The notes: generated by a model from the sequence alone, not told the origin. A stretch of 32,381 nucleotides of DNA from Spiroplasma sp. AdecLV25b (GCF_030913225.1 NZ_JAQYTS010000006.1:1-32381); one strand, 5' to 3'; positions 9,248 through 20,451 are shown, numbered from the stretch's first letter. Numbers and translations: made by a program.

Positions 9248-11497
9248 ATGGTTAATAATCCTAACAGTGTTGTTACTAGTAAAGTAGCATTACCTGATAT
9301 TGCCTGTACATCTTGTGCTAGTGTGATTGAAAATTATTTTAATAAGTTGCAAGATATTACTGTTAATGTTAATTTTGCTATCAAAAAAGCATTATTTACT
9401 TATAACCCTAAAGTCTGAAATGAAACTAAAATTCAAAAAGCAATGCATAGTTTAGGTTATGAAGTTTTTAATTTTGATACTGATAATCAAAGCTTAGATA
9501 CAAGTCATGAGCATAACAGTGAACAACATCAAACACATATGGAAGAATTGCACACGCAAGGTCATTTTCACAATATTAAATTACGTGATTTAATTGAAGT
9601 TGTGATTGGATGAATATTACTTATCCCATTGCTACTAATTGCCATTCCTAGTACGCCATTTTTCGATATGTTTAGAAATCCCTATGTCCAATTAGGATTA
9701 ACTATTCCCATTCAATTTTATTTTGGTCGCAAATTTTACTTTGGAATTTATCGTGAATTAGTGAAACAAAAGTTTCCAGGTATGCATACGTTAGTAGCAT
9801 TAGGTACTACTACTGCTTTTATTTTTAGTATTTATTTAATGGCAATTAATGACACTGTGCATTTATTTTTTGAAGTTAGTGCTTCGATAGTAATGATTGT
9901 GTTACTTGGTGATTTAATTAGTGCTATTGTCCAAAAGAAAGCAACTAATGGTTTAGAAAGTTTAATGTCATTAAAACCCAAATCAATTTTAAAATGTGAT
10001 TTAGTTACGAAAAAAGAAGAATTTATTAATTTAGAAGATGTTCAATTAAATGATATTTTGATAGTACGTAAAGGTGAAAATATTCCAACTGATGGTATTT
10101 TAATTAGTAAAAGTGCTTTAATTAATGAATCAATGCTTTCTGGTGAAAGTAAAAATATTACCAAAACCCAAAATCAAAATGTGATTGGTGGTACTGTCAA
10201 TATTGGTGAAAGTATTCAAATTAAAGCTACCAAGATTGGTAAAGATACCGTGCTTGCTACTATTATTAAAGCGGTTGAAGATGTTCAATCCCAAAAACCA
10301 CAATTACAAAAAATTGCTGATAAAATTGCTGGTTGATTTACACCAACCGTTATTATCATTGCCTTATTAGTCTTTATTATTCGGTTTTGAGCAATTAATG
10401 AAAGTTTACAACAGTCACTAACCGTTGCTATTTCTACTTTAATTATTGCCTGTCCATGTGCATTAGGGATTGCCACCCCCTTAGCAGTTGCCGTTGGAAT
10501 TAATAAAGCTGCCAAAATGGGAATTATTTATAATAAGGCGAGTGCCTTTGAAAAAATAACTAAAATTGATACGATTTGTTTTGATAAAACTGGAACCTTA
10601 ACTACTGGTAATTTAATGATTACTGACATTTATGGTCAAACTAAACATATTAATAAAGCAATTGCTTTAGAGAAATATTCAAGTCATCCCTTAGCACTAG
10701 CTTTTAATTTATATGCCAAAAATAATAAGATTACTGATTTACCAATTATTGATCATATTAAAGAAGAAATTGGTTATGGGTTAAAGGGAAAATGTGATAA
10801 TGAAAATTTACAAATTTCTTCGCTTGCTAATTTACAAAATGCTAAAATGCCACTAAGTCCTTTTTTAATAAGCCAAAAATTAGATGTTAATGACCAACAA
10901 CAAATTGTTTTGGCATTAGCAATCAATAAAGTTATTACTAATATTTTTGTTTTAAGTGACCAATTACAAGCAAATGCCATTACCACGATTGCTAAAATTC
11001 GTAAACAAGGAATCAAGATAGTAATAATCAGTGGTGACAATGAACAACAAACGGTAAATATTGCCAAAAGAATTAATGTCGAAAACTATTATGCTAATAT
11101 CAAGCCAGTTGGTAAAGCCCAATTAGTAGCTGATTTGCAAGCCCAAGGTCAAAAAGTAGCTTTTGTTGGTGATGGAATTAATGACGTTGTAGCCTTACAA
11201 CAGGCAGATTTAGCCATTGCCATGGGTACTGGTAGTGACATTGCTAAAAGAATTGGCGATATTACTATTACCAATAATGACATTAGTGTTGTTTATAAAG
11301 CTATTGTTTTAACTAAAAAAACTAAAAATAATATTTGAATGAATTTCATTTGAGCATTTAGCTATAATTTGGTTATCATTCCTTTAGCGACATTAGGGTT
11401 TGTTATTCCACCGTTAGCTGCTGCTGCCATGGCTTTTTCTGATATTACTGTTGTTGGTAATTCCTTAATTTTTAAATGACGAAAATATAAATATTAA
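9248..11497 (+). CDS. copA: Copper-type P1B ATPase (CopA-like heavy-metal exporter)
   Basis: The product is 749 aa after reading through several TGA codons. It starts at ATG 9248 behind AAAAGGAG. An N-terminal metal-binding domain has DIACTSCAS (Cys20 and Cys23). A His-rich linker (about 87-108, with HEH, HQTH, HTQGHFH) precedes the membrane helices. The actuator domain has MLSGES, the transmembrane metal site is ACPCAL (CPC 402-404), the phosphorylated Asp446 lies in DKTGTLT, the nucleotide domain has SSHPLA, and the hinge is GDGIND (641-646). The C-terminal helices keep the YN pair, but the usual MxxSS is MAFSD. The CPC and YN residues indicate Cu(I) rather than Zn/Cd. It would export copper from the cytosol at ATP cost. 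No copper regulator is visible nearby. Confidence 0.93.
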
Positions 11498-11725
11498 CTT
11501 AGTTCAAAACTAGGTAACTATTCTCTGTATATTGATTTACTAGTTGCTCCTGAGTAAAAAGTTATGATACTTTCTATGTTGATAAAATTAATATTTTAGA
11601 CAATGATGTTGAACATAGTGATAGTAGTATGAAAACTTTCCTAGAGTTTAAAAGATAACTAGTAAGACATTATCATAAGGCAATGACAATTCATACTTTT
11701 AGATTTAAAATTTACCACTATCCTA
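11498..11725 (+). other. Intergenic stretch with a short open frame, possible gene remnant
   Basis: No intact gene is seen. A frame at 11518-11658 is open for 46 codons with TGA as Trp and contains YDTFYVDKINILDNDVEHS and MKTFLEFKR before TAA 11656-11658. It lacks an upstream start codon and ribosome site, so it is at best the end of a lost gene. No clear terminator for copA was found. Confidence 0.3.
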
Positions 11726-11753
11726 TTTACATTTCATTACTTTAACGTATAAT
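11726..11753 (+). promoter_or_regulatory. Promoter of the lipoprotein gene
   Basis: TTTACA (11726-11731) and TATAAT (11748-11753) are 16 nt apart. Transcription would begin at about 11760, upstream of both candidate starts of the lipoprotein gene. Confidence 0.6.
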
Positions 11754-11779
11754 TATAAGCATGAAATTCTAATTAGCAT

Positions 11780-12610
11780 ATGATAAATTTTATTAGATTT
11801 TTATTAGATAAAGAAAAAAGGGAGAAAGAAATAAAAAAAATATTAGCCTTATTAGGTATGCTAACGTTTGGCGCTACCGCAGCAACATCAGTTGTAGCAT
11901 GTAATGCAAATCAAAATGATAAAGCATTTGCTTTTGATAAAGAAAAAGCAGTTTTAGAAGATGGAAGTCTACACTACTATCAAAAAACTATAACACCACC
12001 AGCAAGCATTGTTAATGCTAAACATGCAATTGTTTGAAGATTACTACAACATGATAAGTCATTTGCTCATGTTACAATTAATGATTTTCAAATTTCAACA
12101 ACTAGTGTTGATGGCAAAACAAAATATATTACTAATGATAAACTTGAAAAAGATGTTAAAATAGAGGATGCTTTTAAAGATAAGGTAACTGTTACTATTA
12201 CACCAAACAATGTTAACTCTACAGCAGTAACATTTACTAATTTACTTTTATTTCATCAAGTTGAAAATAAAGATTTAAGTGCTATTAAAAAGTGAAACAG
12301 TACTGAAGACCATGCAGCTCATATCTTTGTTGATCCAACCACTGTTAAAACTCAAGACATTTTTAAAGAAGTTATTTGAAATGCTGTATTAGGTGAACCA
12401 TTAGATTATGCTAATAATCAAGACTATTTTGATGTTAAAATTGATGATGCTAATTTAGCAACAGTACAAGGTTTACAAACAACTGGTGAAGCAAAATCAA
12501 TTGCATTTACTATTGATGTTAAAGAACCATTTACCTCACTACAAACTGGATATACTTATCAACAAGAAACAGTTACCTTTGATCCATTTTATCTTGCATA
12601 TAAAAAATAA
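11780..12610 (+). CDS. Lipoprotein, with uncertain translation start
   Basis: The only usual start is ATG 11780 (276 aa), but it has no ribosome site. A strong site, AAGGGAG, lies inside the frame at 11817-11823 and stands 7 nt before ATA 11831. From that ATA the sequence reads (I/M)KKILALLGMLTFG... with lipobox SVVAC and the modified Cys at residue 24, just as in the neighbouring lipoprotein at 28313. Starting at 11780 instead adds a charged 17-residue extension. So either ATA initiates here, which genetic code 4 allows, or the true ATG was mutated and expression is impaired. The mature part is soluble, acidic to neutral, and of no family I recognise; it should be anchored on the outer face of the membrane. 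The gene ends 23 nt before a shared terminator. Confidence 0.75.
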
Positions 12611-12632
12611 CTAACATCCATTTATAAATATT

Positions 12633-12665
12633 AAAAAAAGTTAGATTAGTCTAACTTTTTTTGAT
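12633..12665. terminator. Bidirectional terminator
   Basis: AAAAAAAGTTAGA (12633-12645) and TCTAACTTTTTTT form a stem around TTAG, with T-tracts on both strands. It ends the lipoprotein gene on plus and the HAD gene on minus. The HAD stop codon (12651-12653) lies inside the stem. Confidence 0.75.
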
Positions 12666-13481
12666 TCCTTTTAAAACATAATTATTAATAATATGACCAA
12701 CCCCATGGTCATCATTACTAGGAGCAATAATTTTGCCAAATGGTTTTAAAGCAATATTAGCATTTTCCATGACTATCGGATGCCCAGATATTTCAAACAT
12801 TGGTAAATCATTAAATCCATCACCAATCGTTAGTGCATCCTTGGTATCAATTTCTAACAAGTTACATAATCATTGGACAGCAGACCCTTTACTAATGTCT
12901 TTGACACCAATTGAAAAAACATTAGTGTGATATTGAACAATAGTTAAATGAGGAAATTCACTTTTAAAAGCACTAATAAACTTAGCAAAATTTTCTGATG
13001 ATAAATATTTTTCTAAAATTACCATGATTTTTGAAATGGGCATGGTAATATCTTTAAAATCTTTTAATTGGACAATTTTAATTTGTAAATTTTCTACTCA
13101 TTTTCCTCAACTATTAGCTGCGTGGTTAACATATAACGTATCAATACTATTAAAATGTAAAATCATTTTATCATTATAGTTAGTTAAAAATTTGTATAAT
13201 TTAGTAGTATCTGTTTGCGTTAATTGTTGTAAATAAATTCATTCTTGTTTTTCAAATGATCAAATTTCAGCACCATCATTACCAATAATATAACCATTAT
13301 ATTTTTCAGCATTAATCATTTCCCCAACTCTAATGGCATTCTCGCCATATCTGCCAGTATTAATAACAACTTTAATATTGTTTTTCTGAGCCTTTAAACA
13401 CGCATTAAGATTAACTTCGCTTAAAGCACTGGTACTATCAAATAGGGTACCATCTACATCAGTGAAAATTATTTTTACCAT
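12651..13481 (-). CDS. Cof-type HAD family phosphatase
   Basis: The product is 276 aa, the usual size of Cof/YkrA-like HAD-IIB hydrolases. I chose the start MVKIIFTDVDGTLF at 13481, behind AGGAA, because the catalytic motif must be near the N-terminus; an upstream ATG at 13574 would precede the promoter's start point. Motif I is DVDGT (Asp nucleophile), motif II is INTGRY, motif III includes SKGSAVQW, and motif IV is GDGFNDLPMF, which binds Mg2+. TGA Trp codons split it under the standard code. These cytosolic enzymes dephosphorylate small sugar or nucleotide phosphates; the substrate cannot be read from sequence. Confidence 0.93.
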
Positions 13482-13545
13482 AATTGAATTCCTGCTTTCT
13501 GGTTTTATTTTGTTTATATTATAAAGGTAAAAGCCTAAAAATACT

Positions 13546-13574
13546 ACTATATTATTAAAACCTATTAGTATCAA
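13546..13574 (-). promoter_or_regulatory. Promoter of the HAD phosphatase
   Basis: Reading the minus strand, TTGATA (13574-13569) and TATAGT (13551-13546) are 17 nt apart. A second TATAAT lies closer to the gene at 13523-13518 without a partner -35. Confidence 0.55.
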
Positions 13575-13613
13575 GCTTTAAAAGTTAGATAATTAAAAGC
13601 ATGATTTATTTTG

Positions 13614-13648
13614 GATATAAAAAAACAACCCTTAGATAATTAGGTTGT
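13614..13648 (-). terminator. Terminator of the tRNA cluster
   Basis: On the minus strand ACAACC (13648-13643) and GGTTGT (13630-13625) form a stem, followed by a run of seven T's. It lies 26 nt past the last tRNA. Confidence 0.55.
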
Positions 13649-13673
13649 AATGACACAGAAATCATTTAATTTA

Positions 13674-13758
13674 TGGTGCGGAACAAGGGACTCGAACCCT
13701 CACACCTCTCGGAGCCAGAGCCTAAATCTGGTGCGTCTGCCAATTCCGCCAATTCCGC
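13674..13758 (-). tRNA. tRNA-Leu (anticodon TAG)
   Basis: 85 nt with encoded CCA. The acceptor GCGGAAT pairs with GTTCCGC (one T-G pair), the anticodon stem CCAGA/TCTGG encloses TTTAGGC giving anticodon TAG, and the long variable arm of class II tRNAs is present. It is the last gene of the four-tRNA transcript. Confidence 0.93.
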
Positions 13759-13779
13759 ATGTGTATAGTATAATGTATA

Positions 13780-13855
13780 TGGTGTCCCGTATAGGCCTCG
13801 AACCTACAACCCTCAGATTAAGAGTCTGATGCTCTGCCAATTGAGCTAACGAGAC
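13780..13855 (-). tRNA. tRNA-Lys (anticodon CTT)
   Basis: 76 nt with CCA. The acceptor GTCTCGT pairs with ACGGGAC, and the anticodon stem TCAGA/TCTGA encloses CTCTTAA, giving CTT. It reads AAG, the rarer Lys codon here, so a TTT isoacceptor should exist elsewhere. Confidence 0.93.
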
Positions 13856-13912
13856 GTTTAAGGAATAAAAAACAAGTAGTTTATTGATTACTTGCTACCT
13901 AGATATTAACAA

Positions 13913-13987
13913 TGGTGACTCGTACGGGGATCGAACCCGTAATGTAGGAATGAAAATCCTATGTGTTTACCAATTCACCAACGAGCC
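13913..13987 (-). tRNA. tRNA-Glu (anticodon TTC)
   Basis: 75 nt with CCA. The acceptor starts GGCTCGT and ends ACGAGTC, and the anticodon stem TAGGA/TCCTA encloses TTTTCAT, giving TTC. In organisms like this one, glutamyl-tRNA chemistry links to the GatCAB amidotransferase encoded at 20140-23348. Confidence 0.93.
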
Positions 13988-14010
13988 AGTAATAATAGTT
14001 TACAGAATAA

Positions 14011-14085
14011 TGGCGCCCAGTATAGGATTCGAACCTATGACCCTTCGATTAACAGTCGAATGCTCTACCGCTGAGCTAACCGGGC
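14011..14085 (-). tRNA. tRNA-Asn (anticodon GTT)
   Basis: 75 nt with CCA. The acceptor is GCCCGGT/ACTGGGC, and the anticodon stem TTCGA/TCGAA encloses CTGTTAA, giving GTT. It is the first gene of the minus-strand tRNA cluster. Confidence 0.93.
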
Positions 14086-14103
14086 TTTTAGTAAACCTTA
14101 ATT

Positions 14104-14132
14104 ATTATATGGGAGAAAAGTATAATTTGCAA
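14104..14132 (-). promoter_or_regulatory. Promoter of the tRNA cluster
   Basis: On the minus strand TTGCAA (14132-14127), a 17-nt spacer and a perfect TATAAT (14109-14104). It is one of the best promoters in the window, as expected for stable RNA, and starts transcription about 13 nt before tRNA-Asn. Confidence 0.75.
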
Positions 14133-14309
14133 TAAGTAAAAAGGTTTTTTTTATTTTTTTTAAAAATATTTTTAAAAATAGAAGTTTTTATCCCACATAA
14201 ATTGAATTTATTATGATTTTTTGTGTTTTAAGTTAAAATAAATAATTATACAAAAATTTTATCTACTCTATAAATTTTCTCAAAATTAAAGAAATTTCTT
14301 GTTTTAATG

Positions 14310-14315
14310 TATAAT
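14310..14315 (+). promoter_or_regulatory. -10 element for the gene at 14364
   Basis: TATAAT about 50 nt ahead of the gene, within the AT-rich 14095-14357 spacer. The -35 is not convincing. Confidence 0.4.
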
Positions 14316-14363
14316 TAAGGTGCTAGTGGAAGTATTACTAAATTTTAAATTAGGAGCATGTTT

Positions 14364-14939
14364 ATGAAACAAAAAAAACTAAAAGGTGCAGATTATTTAT
14401 TATTACTATTATACTTAGACAATAAAAAACCAATTAAAAGTTTAACACGCCTAGTAAAAATGATGTTTTTATTTAATAAAGAAGTAGTTCATAATATTAA
14501 AGATAATGTAAAATTAAATTTACTACCTGAATTTATTGTGTATAATTTTGGCCCTTTTTCACGTGATGTATATGAACAAGTAGAATTATTTAGAAGTTTA
14601 AAGTTTATTGAAGTTGCTTCTAATTCTCGAGTTGAAGAAATGGGAGCATTTGATAATTTTGAATTAGCTGCTTCTTGTGATGATGATAAAGAATTTGAAG
14701 TAGATCCATTATATATAATGTATGAATATCGGATTGCGCAAAATGGAATAAATTATGTTGAGCAAAAAATATTACCTTTAGAAAGTAATGTTATAGATTT
14801 ATTAACAAGGTTTAAACAAAAAATTACTACTTTAACAATTAAACAAATATTATATTATGTTTATAATAAATATCCAAATTATATAAATAAATCATTAATT
14901 AAAGATGAGGTTTTAGGGTATGGGAAAGATAATTCATAA
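14364..14939 (+). CDS. YwgA / DUF4065-like winged-helix protein (191 aa)
   Basis: I start at ATG 14364 because TAGGAG at 14351-14356 is only 1 nt from the earlier ATG 14358 but 7 nt from this one. The N-terminus LKGADYLLLLLYL, then LTRLVKMMFLFNKE, then the phrase VYNFGPFSRDVYEQVE with a following hydrophobic helix is the pattern of small winged-helix proteins of the YwgA and DUF4065 (Panacea/SocA) type, in which YxxGPxS leads into the wing. YEYRIAQNGINYVEQ fits the end of that domain. Some DUF4065 proteins are antitoxins or adaptors, and small proteins of this look often stand beside DNA-handling or defence genes. It precedes the SIR2-like gene by 98 nt on the same strand, so they may work together. 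The family call is by eye. Confidence 0.6.
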   Translation: MKQKKLKGADYLLLLLYLDNKKPIKSLTRLVKMMFLFNKEVVHNIKDNVKLNLLPEFIVYNFGPFSRDVYEQVELFRSLKFIEVASNSRVEEMGAFDNFELAASCDDDKEFEVDPLYIMYEYRIAQNGINYVEQKILPLESNVIDLLTRFKQKITTLTIKQILYYVYNKYPNYINKSLIKDEVLGYGKDNS

Positions 14940-15037
14940 CTATTTAGGATAATAATAGAATTTAAATTATCAAATTAAAAAAACTATTGAATAAGTCAAT
15001 ATGATATTGGATTAACTTTTTAAAAGGAATGAAATAA

Positions 15038-16372
15038 ATGAATGAAAATGTTTTAAAAATATTAAGATATAATACAGGCAATGATAAAAAAGTATTTTTG
15101 GAATTTAAAGATTTTTTTGATATCACTATCATCAACGCAAACATTGTTGTGCATAGTTCTAGTGCAATTGCTAACTTACTTTCAATTCATAAAAAAGAAT
15201 ATATTATTGATCCACAAACACACATTTTTCAATATGATTCTGCCCAAATTATTTCAAAAAAACAGGTAAAATTAAAGCGTCAATTAATAAGTTTTTACTT
15301 GAAATGCCTAAAAACTTAAGTAAGATTTTAATTGCGAGAACTATCAATGCTGATAAAATACAAAATAATTTAAATGAATTAGTTGAATGTGTATATAATT
15401 TCCAAAATAATTTTATTGCAAAACATTTAGCAAAAAAAGAATATAATGAATATTTGGAGTTTATGAATATTGACATATCTCCGCGTTATATAATAGCACC
15501 ATATTTTATGATTAAAGATAATGAAGATTTTAAAACAAAAATAAAATGACTTGCAATTAATAATAACAGTAAAATAGGTTCATATTATTTTTTTTGAATT
15601 AGTTAATATTAAAAATTCTTTATTGTTTATTTATTATTTTGATTTTGCTACTGAAAATTTTAAAGATTATATAGAAAAATATGAAAGTTTCATTAAATTT
15701 ATAATCAATAATAAAAATAATATTTCAATTATTATTACAAACTGAGATATTTTATTAGAAAAATATCTTCATATGTATGGTATTAACTTAGATTATGGTT
15801 TTAATAGACCTTATTACTTGCATGATAGGAAGAAAATTAGAGAAAATTTATCTTTTATTAAAATTCACGGGTCAACAAATTGATTTTCTTGCATATCATG
15901 TAATTTAGTAATGAATTTAGATTTTGAAAAAAATGAAAATTTTATTTATAACAATTCTGTGGTTGAAAAATGTAGTTCATGCAAGATGAGTGCTGGATTG
16001 AAAGAAATACAGTTACATCTTGAAATAATAACACCAACGATGATGAAAAGATTTAATTCACAACTATTTGTCAATATTTGAAAGTCTGCTTATGATGAAT
16101 TAATAGTAGCAGATAAGATAATTTTTATCGGTTATTCATTACCAATGGCTGACTTTGATTTTAGATATTTGTTAAAAAAAGGAGCAAGAACTAATGTTAA
16201 AATTGATGTTATATTATGAAAAAAAGATGATCCAAAACAATATAACAATAATAAGTCAATTATTGCCCTCCTTCCTGAGATGAGATATAAAAGCCTTTTT
16301 ATTGGAAAAGATGTTAAATTTTATTATGATGGCTTTACTTCCTATTTTGATGATTTAAAAAAAATATGTTAA
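15038..16372 (+). pseudogene. SIR2-like domain gene broken by two opposite one-base frameshifts
   Basis: ATG 15038 follows AAAAGGA. Frame 1 runs to the A7 run at 15255-15261, where one A is missing (the lost frame reads ISKKTGKIKASINKFL). Frame 2 runs to the T8 run near 15588-15595, where one extra T shifts back to the first frame. Joined, the product is about 444 aa. The last 230 residues look like the distal half of SIR2-like NAD-binding proteins: ISIIITNWDILLEKYL, IKIHGSTNWFSC, two CxxC pairs (CISC, CSSC) that may bind zinc, and IIFIGYSLPMADFDFRYLL. The usual N-terminal GAG loop is not visible. The first 190 residues (YIIDPQTHIFQYD, DISPRYIIAPYFMI) are of no family I can name with confidence. 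SIR2-like proteins act in phage defence as NAD+ depleting effectors, so this may be a defence relic. Confidence 0.6.
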
Positions 16373-16412
16373 ACTAATATGGTCTTAGTAAAATATGAAA
16401 AGGAAAAAAATT

Positions 16413-16670
16413 ATGGAAAAAGATATTGAAAAAGAAATACAAGAGTTACATAATAAAATTGAAGAATTAGAAAAATCTAAACAAGATAATGGAAAATTTC
16501 TTTCTGATAAAGCAGTTGAAACAATAACTAAGAGTGCTGGTAAAGGCTATAAATGAAATCTTATTATAACGGGAATATTCTTTGTTATTTTTTTGATAAT
16601 CGTTATTATTGTTGCAGTTACAATAGCTACGCACTTACCATCATCACATTTGCCTGATATAAAGCAATAA
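16413..16670 (+). CDS. Small coiled-coil, single-pass membrane protein (85 aa)
   Basis: ATG 16413 stands 8 nt after AAAAGGA and 40 nt after the SIR2-like gene. Residues 1-35 are a charged helix with heptad-like spacing (EIQELHNKIEELEKSK), and about 48-72 are one hydrophobic span (IITGIFFVIFLIIVIIVAV), with a short tail ending HLPDIKQ. A TGA Trp lies at the membrane edge (GYKWN). No signal-peptidase site is seen, so the coiled coil should face the cytosol. It is short and easily missed. The position invites a link with the SIR2-like gene, for instance a membrane partner, but that is inference. Its last 44 nt overlap the end of the ankyrin gene on the other strand. Confidence 0.6.
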
Positions 16671-17920
16671 TTTGAAAGTTAATTAATAACGATAAAAGCA
16701 GATTAAAGTAATATACTAAACATGTAAAATATAAAGTTTTTTTAGTTTCTGCTTTAACAATAGTGTCAACAGTATCCTCACCTAAGAATGCATTTTGGTT
16801 ATGTGACTGAAAATTAGAAGTACTATAAGGTTCAACAAGACTATGCGTATAAGAAGAATTAGGACTAACAGATTGAGTTGGATAATTATAATTACCTTTT
16901 TCATTAAATCCAAATCCAATTTGAATACAATTATCTTCAGTAGTATTAAGTAAAATTTTAGGACATTCAATTGCTCTAGACAAAAAGGCCTCTTTAAACA
17001 ATTCTGCTATTTCTTGTTTATCTGTTCTATCAGATAAGAAAATTAATTCGTGTGGCATTTTTCCTTCACTATTTTTTAATTCTAAGAGAATGCCTTTTTC
17101 TTTTAAAAGTAATTCTATTATTGGTATACTAGAAATCTTTACTGCACAATGTAAAGGAGTGTTTTCAACATTATTTTGAGCATTTATATTACCTTTTTTA
17201 GTGTCTAAAACTAATTTTAATATTTTAACATTAGATCTAACTACACATTCGTGTATTGGACTATCTCCTTCGTTGTCTTTAGAATTAATTTGTTCACGTG
17301 TTAAAATAGAAAGTAAATGTTTTGCAATTTCTTCATAGTTTTTAACTAAAACTTTAGTTATATTTGTTTTAGTATCTATAATATTAGTATTGTAATTGAG
17401 AACATTATTTAATAAGTAATTAAAATCAAAAAATTTACCTATTCAAAATTTTGTTGCTTCAGGTACTCCATTTGTATCTAAACTAGCACCATTAATTGCA
17501 AGTTGTAAAGGAGTTCCTTGACAATCTAGAGCATTTATTAATAAAGAATCTTTAAATTTTATGGTTAGTTTTTTCACAGCTTCCAAATTACCTAAAATTG
17601 TTGCTATATGTAAAAGATTTCTTTTTTGAGAATCAGTAATGCTTAATGAATCGCTATCAAGTTTATCAATTAAAAAAATCTATGATATCATTATCGAAAC
17701 GGTTATTGTTTACAAATTGCTTTGCATTATATTTAAGAGCAAAGACTAAAAGATGTTCTTCCACTCTGCAATAAACAATGAACCATTACCACTAGTATTT
17801 AAATACTAATTTAACATCTTTAATATTGTTAATTTCTGTTTGTGATAATTCTTCTATTTTTTTAATCGTTTCATTTTCATATAAATTTGTATTACTATCC
17901 AAAGGCATATTTTTTACCAT
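16627..17920 (-). pseudogene. Ankyrin-repeat protein gene, frameshifted near its start
   Basis: ATG at 17920 opens MVKNMPLDSNTNLYENETIKK..., which hits TAG near 17810. The conserved sequence then moves to another frame (NTSGNGSLFIA), back again (VEEHLLVFALKYNAK), and finally shifts at an A7 run on the plus strand (17672-17678), one base too long. From there about 350 codons are open to TAG 16627-16629. Ankyrin motifs are clear in this part: NEGDSPIHECVVRSNVKILK and NNVENTPLHCAVKISSIPII, each with the PLH-like helix start. The last 40 residues contain a hydrophobic stretch (FTCLVYYFNLLLSLLINF), a possible C-terminal anchor. Such proteins are common in host-associated spiroplasmas and may meet host targets. 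Either it is decayed, or a shorter protein is still made from an internal start. Confidence 0.75.
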
Positions 17921-18067
17921 CTCTCTTTATTTAAAATATTAATTTAACAAAAATAAAAACCCAATACAGAAAAATATATATATTAGGAATGAACTTTTAT
18001 TAAATTATATTTTAATAATAACAACATATTGTTTAAATTAATTACTAAATTATTTAATACTAACAAA

Positions 18068-18096
18068 TAGTCATTTCTAACTATTTACTTTATAAT
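18068..18096 (+). promoter_or_regulatory. Promoter of the ligA-gatCAB operon
   Basis: TAGTCA (18068-18073) and TATAAT (18091-18096), 17 nt apart, about 35 nt before the ligA start. The remaining spacer 17921-18060 is featureless AT-rich sequence. Confidence 0.5.
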
Positions 18097-18131
18097 TAAA
18101 CTAGACAAAAGAGACCAGGAGTGACTAAAAT

Positions 18132-20139
<2,008 letters not shown>

Positions 20140-20147
<8 letters not shown>

Positions 20148-20451
20148 AGCAACAGACCTAACCACTGAGATGATCCATAACCTTGCCCAAGAACTAATGT
20201 TTGAAATTAGTGATGAACAATGTGCCAATTTATTATTAGAATTTAAAGCCATTAAAGAACAAATGAAAATAGTCACAGAAATAGATACGGGTAATATTGA
20301 ACCTTTAGACTATCCACTATCAATTGTTAATTCATATTTACGTCCTGATATTGTTGGAATTCCACTTGCTAGTAAAGCAGTATTAGCAATTGCTCCCCAA
20401 GTAAGTAATGATTATATTGCTATTAATCAGGTGATTAACTATGAAAATTAA
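20140..20451 (+). CDS. gatC: Asp/Glu-tRNA(Asn/Gln) amidotransferase subunit C
   Basis: 103 aa, the normal GatC size, with the N-terminal helix pair pattern (LAQELMFEISDEQ) and the NIEPLDYPL turn followed by LRPDIVG, close to the family DxxxP... LRxD. It stabilises GatA and bridges it to GatB. It begins inside ligA and overlaps gatA by 11 nt. Confidence 0.92.

Noticed and set aside
12733-12930. Plus-strand frame of 65 codons
   Set aside because: It is antisense to the HAD phosphatase, whose motif IV lies there on the minus strand.
13884-14135. 83-codon plus-strand frame across the tRNA genes
   Set aside because: It runs through the complements of tRNA-Glu and tRNA-Asn. Such frames are by-products of tRNA sequence (the GIRTRN / GFEPM style peptides).
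15081-15476. Alternative frames on both strands in the SIR2-like gene
   Set aside because: Only one stitched plus-strand path gives continuous, protein-like sequence joined at homopolymers; the others are shadows.
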